From assembly GCA_027023345.1 (NCBI GenBank), contig JALVVO010000273.1, positions 1 through 5,889 on the forward strand: a DNA stretch of 5,889 nucleotides. The letters are read 5' to 3'. Of the stretch, positions 1-5,245 are shown one piece after another; the stretch's first letter is position 1; the number at the start of each line of letters is the position of its first letter. Position numbers and translations under genes: made by a program. A model generated the notes under the pieces. It was given only the letters and a program-made list of their open reading frames with translations, had not been told where the DNA came from and did no database searches. The stretch comes from Thermaceae bacterium (GTDB lineage: Bacteria > Deinococcota > Deinococci > Deinococcales > Marinithermaceae).

Positions 1-1
1 C

Positions 2-619
2 CTGAACCGCCTCGGCGTCTTCACCGTCCGCCAGCTCACCGAGGCCCCCCTCGATCTCCTCAGGAAGGCCTGGGGCGGCGTTCTCGGCGAACGCATGTAC
101 CGAAACCTGCGGGGCGAGGACCTCCCCGAGGTCGAGACCCACCGCCGAAGTTTCGCCCACTCCCACGTCCTCTCCCCCGAGCTCCGCGCCCCCGAGAAGG
201 CCCGCCTGGTGGCGGTGCGGCTCCTCGTCAAGGCCGCCGCCCGGATGCGAAAAGCGGGCTACGCCGCCGGCTCGCTCTACCTGCACCTGAGGTTCCTCGA
301 GGGCGAGGACTACGCCGCCTTCACCCACCTCGCCCCCACCTTCGCCACCCGCACCCTGGTCTTCGCGCTAAGGCGCCTTTGGCCTGAGCTCGAGCGGCGC
401 CCGGTGCTCAAGGCCTCGGTCGCCCTCGGCCACCTGGTGGCCTACCCGGGGCTCTCGCTCTTTTCCACCGAGCGAAAAAACCAGCTCCTCGCCCACGCCC
501 TCGACCGGATCAACGCCCGCTTCGGCCCCGACACCGTCCGCCCCGCCACCCTCGACCTCGTCGGCGAGGTCGGCGAGTACCGCATCGCCTTCGACAAGAT
601 CCCGGACTTTTCGGTCTGA
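2..619 (+). CDS. Y-family DNA polymerase (DinB/UmuC-like), C-terminal part, 5' end outside window
   Basis: The frame is open from base 2 to a TGA at 617-619 and gives 205 residues with no start, so the gene begins left of the window; the ATG at 95 is internal. The first ~40 residues (LNRLGVFTVRQLTEAP...) look like the helix-hairpin-helix thumb element of Y-family polymerases. The rest resembles the little-finger domain and tail: SFAHSHVL, a KAAARMRKAGY segment, then GLSLF (449-463) followed by LDRINARFG and RIAFDKIPDF. The GLSLF position relative to the 'D.iN..G' segment matches the QLNLF beta-clamp-binding motif in UmuC. Such enzymes copy past damaged DNA. The palm with the catalytic carboxylates is off the window, so activity cannot be judged. 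A Pol IV, UmuC or ImuB-like subtype cannot be decided from this part. It is separated from the cas operon by about 360 bp and is probably a different transcript. Confidence 0.85.
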   Translation: MNRLGVFTVRQLTEAPLDLLRKAWGGVLGERMYRNLRGEDLPEVETHRRSFAHSHVLSPELRAPEKARLVAVRLLVKAAARMRKAGYAAGSLYLHLRFLEGEDYAAFTHLAPTFATRTLVFALRRLWPELERRPVLKASVALGHLVAYPGLSLFSTERKNQLLAHALDRINARFGPDTVRPATLDLVGEVGEYRIAFDKIPDFSV

Positions 620-634
620 GGGCCAAAGCCCCTT

Positions 635-883
635 CCGGCAACCCGGGCCCTCCGCGCCGCGCCCGGCCTCACCGGGCCGTAGACATGGGGGTAGCCGCCC
701 TCTATCCAAAATGGGCGCGTCCAAGTGCCTGGGACCAATCACCAAAAGCTAGAGGTACCGCTCCCCGCGAAGGAGGGCGTCCGCGACCGCCAAGACCTGC
801 TCCGGAAAAGAGGCGTACACGAAGCCCTCTTGTTGAAGGCTCTCAGGCGCGTAGACCCCCGCTCCCCGACCACCCGATCCCCT
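635..883 (-). pseudogene. Decayed DUF952-family gene, antisense to its neighbours
   Basis: Reading the minus strand from about 859 gives GVYAPESLQQEGFVYASF, then PEQVLAVADALLRGERYL, then a TAG stop (751-749). The same frame continues as LLVIGPRHLDAPI. After a one-base shift at the AAAA run (708-711; TTTT on the minus strand) it resumes as WIEGGYPHVYGPVRPGA. These pieces follow the DUF952 (PF06108) pattern from memory: 'G.Y.p.SL..EGFiH.S...Qv..va...frG...L.lL.id...l......EgG.yPHiYGPl'. Two disabling lesions in about 110 codons, plus Tyr (817-815) where the family usually has His (CAC to TAC), argue for a dead gene. No convincing N-terminus remains: a TGA lies upstream in frame at 886-884. The C-terminal limit is uncertain. 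The function of DUF952 proteins is not well established. Boundaries are approximate. Confidence 0.72.
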
Positions 884-951
884 TCAACCTAGTCCACAAA
901 AGCAAAACGCATAGCCCCCGTTATGACCCAAGCGTTTCCGTAAGCGGGCTC

Positions 952-977
952 TACACTAAGGGGGTAGCACGAAGGAG
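952..977 (+). promoter_or_regulatory. Probable start region of the cas operon: weak -10-like box and strong RBS
   Basis: The GAAGGAG at 971-977 is a strong Shine-Dalgarno sequence five bases before the cas6 ATG. TACACT at 952-957 could be a -10 box (4 of 6 matches, including the key A2 and T6). No good -35 hexamer stands 16-18 bases before it: the bases there read roughly CAAGCG, and the TTGAC-like ATGACC at 923-928 is too far away at 23 bases. The RBS is well supported; the promoter position is a guess based on this being the only non-coding gap before the operon. Confidence 0.35.
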
Positions 978-982
978 TCGTC

Positions 983-1711
983 ATGGTGCACTACCTACGC
1001 GCGAAGCTGGTCCCGCTTCAGCCGGGTACGCTGCCCTTCGCCTACCGCGAGCAGCTCCAGGGCCTTATCTACCGCCTTCTGCCCGAATCTCTGAGCCGCT
1101 GGCTGCACGAAGAGGGCCTCGCCACCCCGCAGGGGCGCTGGAAACCCTTCGTTTTCTCCCGGATCGTCGGCAAGCTGCAGCCCGACACCTCCACCAAAAC
1201 CTTTCAGGTCACCGGCCCGATCTACTTCCGCCTCGCTTCCCCACTTTCCGAAATCGTCCAGGAGCTGGGCACCGCACTGATGCTGAAGCACCGGGTCAAC
1301 CTGGGAGGGCTCGAGCTCTACCACGAGGAACTTCTGATGACCGAGGTCATCCCCCCGCCCGCGCCCGTGACCCTCGTCGCCCGCTCCCCGATCACCGCCT
1401 ACCGCAAGGAGGACGGCCGCCGCCGCTACTTCCGCCCCGAGGAACCCGCGTTCGCCGAGCTCTTGGTCCGAAATTTGCGTATGAAGGCCGAGGCCCTGGG
1501 TAAAAACCCGGAAGGGGAGGTGCGAATCGAGCCCGTGGGAATCACGCCAAGGCACAAGAAGATCGAGCGGTTCCACCGCCTGGTGGTCGAGGGCTGGATG
1601 GGCCGCTACCGGCTCACCGCCCCGCCCGAGCTCACCTGGGTGGCGCTCACCTCGGGGCTCGGGGCGCTCGGCAGCCAGGGGTTTGGCTTCGTGGAGGCCC
1701 AAGGTGATTAG
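983..1711 (+). CDS. cas6: CRISPR-associated endoribonuclease Cas6
   Basis: Cas6 cuts the CRISPR precursor transcript within each repeat, without a metal ion, to release crRNAs, and in type I-B it supplies them to Cascade. The 242-residue product has the normal family length. Its N-terminal half carries the usual 'R.qLqg.iY.ll.....lh..G' layout. His42 in WLHEEG aligns by eye with the catalytic histidine of archaeal Cas6, and Lys54 in RWKPFVFS may be the accompanying lysine; Tyr21 or Tyr30 could complete a triad. The C-terminus has the diagnostic glycine-rich loop GLGALGSQGFGFV (residues about 225-237), which contacts RNA. The ATG start follows GAAGGAG by five bases. It is the first gene of the operon and its end overlaps the start of cas8b by eight bases. 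The catalytic assignment is by pattern only. Confidence 0.95.
   Translation: MVHYLRAKLVPLQPGTLPFAYREQLQGLIYRLLPESLSRWLHEEGLATPQGRWKPFVFSRIVGKLQPDTSTKTFQVTGPIYFRLASPLSEIVQELGTALMLKHRVNLGGLELYHEELLMTEVIPPPAPVTLVARSPITAYRKEDGRRRYFRPEEPAFAELLVRNLRMKAEALGKNPEGEVRIEPVGITPRHKKIERFHRLVVEGWMGRYRLTAPPELTWVALTSGLGALGSQGFGFVEAQGD
1693..1706 (+). promoter_or_regulatory. Ribosome binding site that fixes the cas8b start at GTG 1704
   Basis: GGAGG at 1693-1697 lies inside the last codons of cas6 and six bases before GTG 1704. The alternative TTG at 1683 has no comparable purine box at the right distance. The GTG therefore seems the true start, giving MIRELVRLGEAALEG as the N-terminus. Confidence 0.75.
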
Positions 1712-3587
1712 GGAGCTCGTACGTCTCGGCGAGGCCGCGCTCGAGGGCAACACCGCGGAGCTCCTCGAGGCCCTGATCGCGCCCATCAAACCCCCCGCGA
1801 AGGGCGAAAAGCCTCTACTCGCGATCCTCGACCTGCGATCCAACCCACCGGAACTTAAAAAACGCGTCGAGGAGCTCGACCCGAAAAAGGCCCATGCCTT
1901 CCTCTGGCTCGGAAACCCGCGGGCCAACAACCCCAAGATCCGGGTCACCACCGACCGGCTCGACTACCTCCTCGGCCAAACCTTCTACGCGCTACGCGAG
2001 GAGGAAGGCCTTCCGCCCGGGCTCCAGGCCCTCCTCGACCGGGTATTCCCCGACCTCTTCGTCCCCGACGACTCCGCCCAGGGCAGCGACAAGCGCTACG
2101 CCCACCTGCTGAACGCCCCGGCGCTCGGCCTGGCCGAGCCCGAGGCCTGGGAGGAGATCCTTAAAAAGCCCCCCAAGGACCGGGCCAAGGCCCTCGCCGA
2201 GCACCTCAGGACCCGCTGGAGCCTACCTAAGAGCGGCGTCCTCTACACGCTGGCGATCGACGGCACCGCGATCGCCCAGACCCCCGAGTACGCGGCGCTG
2301 ATGCTCAAGACCCTGGTGGACGAGGCCTTCGAGGGCGCCGAGGAGGGCCATTGCCACGCCTGCGGGAAGAGGGCCCCGATCACCGGGAACTTCACCCGCT
2401 TCCAGCTGAAGTTCTTCATCAACGACAAGGCCAGCTTCGCCTACGGACTCAACCCCCAAAACTGGGCCAAAAACTTCGCCCTCTGCCGGGACTGCTACCA
2501 AAAGGCGCTGGCCGGCGAGCGCTACCTGCTCAAGCACCTCAGGCTGCAGGTGCTCGGCACCCTCACCCTGCTCGTCCCCCACCTCGGCCCCGGTCCTTTA
2601 AGCCGCGAAGACCTCGACGCGCTCTCCGAGAGGCTGACCGGGGCCGTCAGCGGGCTCGAGCAGCTGGAACGCGTCCCCGAGCTGCTCGATGAACTGAGCT
2701 GGGCCGGGCTGCCCCAGCTCACCCTGCTCTTCGTCGAGATCAGCCAGTCGGCGACCAAAGTGCAAGAGGCCGTCCCCGAGGTCGAGCCCAGCCGGATGGA
2801 GGAGGTGCTCAAGGCGCTGGCCGAGGCCGGTGACCGGGCAATGCGGCTCTTGGGCCCCGGCCCTTTCCAGGACCGCTGGATCGCCGGGCTTCAGGCGCTC
2901 CTTTTCCTGCTTCCCCTGAGCGTGCACAACCAGCGGCCGGACACCGCCCCCGCCCTTCGCGCCTTCCGGCAAATCCTGCTCAATGAGCCCCGTCCCCGAG
3001 CCGCCTGGGTGCGGGACTTCCTCGAGGTGCTGCGCCACGCCTGGCGCAAGAACCCGCAGATTTACGGCACCCGCCAATGCCCAAAGAGCTGCCCCGAGCT
3101 CGAGTGGCTACTGCCGCAGATGGCGGCGTTCCTGGTTTTTCTGGCCCGGCTGGGCCTGGTGGAGGTGGAGAGCATGGAAACGGTCGAAGCAGGTAGCTAC
3201 ACCGAGGCCATCAAGGAACTGGGGCTTGGCTCCCAGGGAGCGGCGCTCTTCTTGCTCGGCGTGCTCCTCGCCCGGGTGGCGAGCGAGCAATACAAAAAGA
3301 GCAAGGCCAAGCCCGTGCTCGAGAAGGTCGGTTACCAGGGCATGCCCCTGGAGAAGGTCGAGCGCTTCGCGATCGAGCTCTTTGAAAAGCTCGCAGAGTA
3401 CCGGCGGCTCGACGCGAATAGCGAGGTCGTCTTCGCCACCGCGAGCGAGCTCTTGACCAAGGAGAAAAACCGCTGGCGCCTCTCCGACGAGGAGAACGCT
3501 TTTTACATCCTGCTCGGCTACGGCTACGAGACCCGCCGCATCCTGCTCCAGGCGGCGGAAAGAGCAGGGAAAGGAGAAGAAGCATGA
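1704..3587 (+). CDS. cas8b: Type I-B Cascade large subunit Cas8b (TM1802/Csh1-like)
   Basis: Cas8b is the large subunit of the type I-B surveillance complex; in the family it recognises the PAM and helps recruit Cas3. From the GTG at 1704 the protein is 627 residues, within the usual Cas8b range. A longer reading from TTG 1683 is possible but lacks an RBS. Identification rests on the central segment at residues 217-264: C217-H-A-C220, then FFINDKASFAYGLNP, then C261-R-D-C264. This is the two-CxxC zinc-ribbon insert of TM1802/Csh1-type Cas8b proteins. The C-terminal ~135 residues are helix-rich (AALFLLGVLLARVASEQY, then PLEKVERFAIELFEKLAEY) and correspond to the small-subunit-like domain, which has its own internal start at 3174. 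Position between cas6 and cas7 is standard for I-B. Sequence divergence is normal for Cas8, so the exact Cas8b subfamily is less certain than the role. The stop overlaps the cas7 ATG (ATGA). Confidence 0.9.
   Translation: MIRELVRLGEAALEGNTAELLEALIAPIKPPAKGEKPLLAILDLRSNPPELKKRVEELDPKKAHAFLWLGNPRANNPKIRVTTDRLDYLLGQTFYALREEEGLPPGLQALLDRVFPDLFVPDDSAQGSDKRYAHLLNAPALGLAEPEAWEEILKKPPKDRAKALAEHLRTRWSLPKSGVLYTLAIDGTAIAQTPEYAALMLKTLVDEAFEGAEEGHCHACGKRAPITGNFTRFQLKFFINDKASFAYGLNPQNWAKNFALCRDCYQKALAGERYLLKHLRLQVLGTLTLLVPHLGPGPLSREDLDALSERLTGAVSGLEQLERVPELLDELSWAGLPQLTLLFVEISQSATKVQEAVPEVEPSRMEEVLKALAEAGDRAMRLLGPGPFQDRWIAGLQALLFLLPLSVHNQRPDTAPALRAFRQILLNEPRPRAAWVRDFLEVLRHAWRKNPQIYGTRQCPKSCPELEWLLPQMAAFLVFLARLGLVEVESMETVEAGSYTEAIKELGLGSQGAALFLLGVLLARVASEQYKKSKAKPVLEKVGYQGMPLEKVERFAIELFEKLAEYRRLDANSEVVFATASELLTKEKNRWRLSDEENAFYILLGYGYETRRILLQAAERAGKGEEA
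3161..3176 (+). promoter_or_regulatory. Internal Shine-Dalgarno and start codon inside cas8b
   Basis: GGAGGT (3161-3166) is followed after seven bases by ATG (3174-3176), which is in frame with cas8b. A second GGAG at 3167-3170 lies three bases before the ATG. Both are read as the codons for VEVES-Met in Cas8b. The strength and spacing equal or exceed those of the annotated starts of the operon. Confidence 0.65.
3174..3587 (+). CDS. cas11b: Predicted Cas11b small subunit, internally translated from the 3' end of cas8b
   Basis: This nested, same-frame reading begins at Met491 of Cas8b and gives METVEAGSYTEAIKELGLG..., 137 residues ending with the cas8b stop. In type I-B, I-C and I-D systems, published work has shown that the small subunit Cas11 is made by internal translation of the large-subunit gene; several copies line the belly of Cascade and stabilise the crRNA-DNA hybrid. 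What is seen here is an ATG with an optimal GGAGGT box, a product of the expected size, a predicted helical composition with Leu/Ala/Glu/Lys-rich stretches (GAALFLLGVLLARVASEQY, EKVERFAIELFEKLAEY), and no separate small-subunit gene in the operon. Expression as a separate protein is inference. The purine box could also be a by-product of the coding sequence VEVE. Confidence 0.62.
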   Translation: METVEAGSYTEAIKELGLGSQGAALFLLGVLLARVASEQYKKSKAKPVLEKVGYQGMPLEKVERFAIELFEKLAEYRRLDANSEVVFATASELLTKEKNRWRLSDEENAFYILLGYGYETRRILLQAAERAGKGEEA

Positions 3588-4534
3588 AGGTCTTAGATGG
3601 CGAGATCCTCTTCCTCTACGACGCCAAGATGGCCAACCCCAACGGCGACCCCGACGAGGAGAACAAGCCCCGCATGGACTACGCCACCCACCGGGCGCTG
3701 GTCTCCGACGTGCGCCTAAAGCGCTACCTGCGCGACTACTGGCTGGACCAAGGCAAGGACGTCTGGGTGCGCACGCTCGACGGCCAAACGGTGACCGCGG
3801 ACGAGCGCCTACGCGCGCTCGCCGAGGCGTACGCCAAGGAGACCGGCGAAAAGGTCAACGTCAAGAAGGAGGTCCCCGACAGCTTCATCCGGTGGCTGCT
3901 CGAGCGCTTGATCGACGTGCGGCTCTTCGGCGCCACCATGCCGATCAAGGGTGAGAGCGCCGGCCAGGGCGGCGGCCTCACCTTCACCGGCCCGGTCCAG
4001 TTCGCCTGGGGCTATAGCCTCCACCAAGTGGAGATCGTCGAGTCGGCGACGATTTCCTCGACCTTCGCCGGCCGCGAGAGCGAGTTCGGCACCTTCGGCA
4101 AGGACTGGCGGCTCTACTACGGCCTGATCGGCTTTTCCGGCCGCGTCTCCCGCCGCCGAGGCGAGGCCACCGGGCTCCAGGAGGCGGACCTCGACGCCCT
4201 CGAGGACGCCCTCCTCAGGGCCATCCCCGCCGAGGCCACGACCCGTAGCAAGTACGGCCAGACCCCGAGGCTCTACCTCCACGTCCGCTTCAAGGAGGGC
4301 GCAGCGCCCTTCCCCCCGCTCGGCGACCTCCGCGACCGGGTGCGCTTCGTCCCTAAGGAGGGGATCGCCGAGCGCAAGGTCCGAGGCGTCGAGGACTACA
4401 CCCTCGAGCTCTCGGAGCTCCGCGACTTGCTCCGGGCCCACGCCGGAGTCATTGAGGAAACCCGCCTCTGGCTCCACCCCGAGCTCCGGGTGACGGGGCT
4501 CGAAGGGCTGCCAGCGGCGGTCCGGGTGGGGTGA
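3584..4534 (+). CDS. cas7: Type I-B Cascade backbone subunit Cas7 (Csh2-like)
   Basis: Cas7 forms the helical backbone of Cascade, with several copies binding the crRNA spacer. The product has 316 residues, typical for type I-B Cas7. Recognisable segments are the N-terminal DAKMANPNGDPDEENKPRMD (residues 13-32), with the family's NPNGDP signature; VSDVRLKRYLRDYW, a conserved RNA-contact region; RLFGATMP near residues 113-120; TGPVQFAWGYSLHQVEI; and the AEATTRSKYGQTPRLYLHV block towards the C-terminus. The ATG start overlaps the cas8b stop as ATGA and has AAGGAG at 3571-3576, seven bases upstream, so it should be translated both by coupling and independently. The strong RBS suits a subunit needed in several copies. 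Nothing appears broken or missing. Confidence 0.96.
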   Translation: MKVLDGEILFLYDAKMANPNGDPDEENKPRMDYATHRALVSDVRLKRYLRDYWLDQGKDVWVRTLDGQTVTADERLRALAEAYAKETGEKVNVKKEVPDSFIRWLLERLIDVRLFGATMPIKGESAGQGGGLTFTGPVQFAWGYSLHQVEIVESATISSTFAGRESEFGTFGKDWRLYYGLIGFSGRVSRRRGEATGLQEADLDALEDALLRAIPAEATTRSKYGQTPRLYLHVRFKEGAAPFPPLGDLRDRVRFVPKEGIAERKVRGVEDYTLELSELRDLLRAHAGVIEETRLWLHPELRVTGLEGLPAAVRVG

Positions 4535-5244
4535 TGCAAGCCCTTCGCTTCAGGGTCGGGGGGAAGCTCGCCCAGTTCCGCCGCTTTTACACCAACTCCT
4601 CCTCGCTCACCTACCCCATCCCCCCGCCCACCGCCGTCCGCGGGCTCCTGGGCGCGGCGCTCGGGCTCGGCCCCGAGTACGCCGAGTTCCTAAAGGACCA
4701 CCGCTTTGGCATCCGCCCCGCCGGCCCCTGGCGGCACCTAATGCAAACCGTCAACCACCTCTTCGTCAAGAACCAGGGGGGCCGGCTGGATACCAAGAAC
4801 CTCGCCGGCGGCGAGCACACCCAGATCCCGGTGCAGTTCGTGGCCCCGAAGCCGCCTGCCGAGCGCGTGGTCTACGAGATCCTGGTCGTGGGCCCCGAGC
4901 TAGAAACCCTCCGCGACGCGCTGCTTCGCCCGGCCTACCCCTTGAGCCTGGGCCCGGCCTACGCCCTTGCCAGCCTTGATGCCCTGGACGAGGTCGCCGG
5001 CGAGGTGGGCGAGGGCCACGCGGGGCCCCTCCTCGGCGCCTTCTACCTCGAGGCCCTGGACAGGCTGCGCGGGCCCGGCGGGGTGCGGGTGCTCCACGAC
5101 CGCTTCCCCATCCGCCTGGACCAAGAACGCCGCCCGCTGGTGGTCAAGGACCTGGGCCTGGAGGCCGAGGGCCGGCCGCTTGCCCTCGACTACCGGGGTC
5201 CGGTCTTCAAAAGCGAGGCGGGGGTCTGGGCCCTGGTTGGCTGA
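4534..5244 (+). CDS. cas5: Type I-B Cascade subunit Cas5
   Basis: Cas5 caps the 5' handle of the crRNA and joins Cas8b to the Cas7 backbone. The 236-residue protein begins MQALRFRVGGKLAQFRRFYT. The following segment SSLTYPIPPPTAVRGLLGAA (residues 23-42) is the diagnostic Cas5 N-terminal motif: a Tyr-Pro-pro-rich turn leading to the 'GLlgaalG' helix. The C-terminal half is less conserved but includes PIRLDQERRPLVVKDLGLE and ends in a short hydrophobic strand. The ATG at 4534 shares its A with the cas7 stop (TGATG); a GTG three bases earlier (4531, GTGA overlap) is an equally close alternative adding one residue. GGGTGG at 4524-4529 can serve as RBS. In type I-B this protein is not expected to process RNA, since Cas6 is present. 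Confidence 0.93.
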   Translation: MQALRFRVGGKLAQFRRFYTNSSSLTYPIPPPTAVRGLLGAALGLGPEYAEFLKDHRFGIRPAGPWRHLMQTVNHLFVKNQGGRLDTKNLAGGEHTQIPVQFVAPKPPAERVVYEILVVGPELETLRDALLRPAYPLSLGPAYALASLDALDEVAGEVGEGHAGPLLGAFYLEALDRLRGPGGVRVLHDRFPIRLDQERRPLVVKDLGLEAEGRPLALDYRGPVFKSEAGVWALVG

Positions 5245-5245
5245 G

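Noticed and set aside
661..677. Inverted repeat GCCCGG-CCTCA-CCGGGC after the polymerase gene, considered as a terminator
   Set aside because: The stem is only six pairs, no T run follows on either strand, and the bases are explained as codons of the DUF952 remnant (YGPVRPG). Chance hairpins are frequent at this GC content.
620..982. CRISPR repeats, leader or tRNA in the only large gap
   Set aside because: I found no direct repeats of about 30 bases with regular spacing, and nothing with a cloverleaf or CCA-type end. Short echoes such as AAGCG near 930-945 are too small to count.
685..1503. Plus-strand open frame of 272 codons running from the gap through cas6
   Set aside because: Its second half overlaps cas6 out of frame and is Arg/Pro-rich; its first half crosses the DUF952 remnant on the opposite strand. 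No RBS or domain supports it.
995..1951. Long open frame on the minus strand (318 codons) across cas6 and the cas8b start
   Set aside because: It is antisense to two well-identified genes and its composition (Gly/Glu/Arg/Ala-rich) is what the extreme GC at third positions of the real genes produces in the mirror frame.
3342..3344. Second internal ATG in cas8b (GMPLEKVERF) as an alternative Cas11b start
   Set aside because: It has no good purine box at the right distance and would yield only about 81 residues, shorter than expected for a small subunit.
3809..4477. Minus-strand open frame of 222 codons opposite cas7
   Set aside because: Shadow of cas7: low-complexity Glu/Gly/Ala/Leu composition, no recognisable domain and no RBS.
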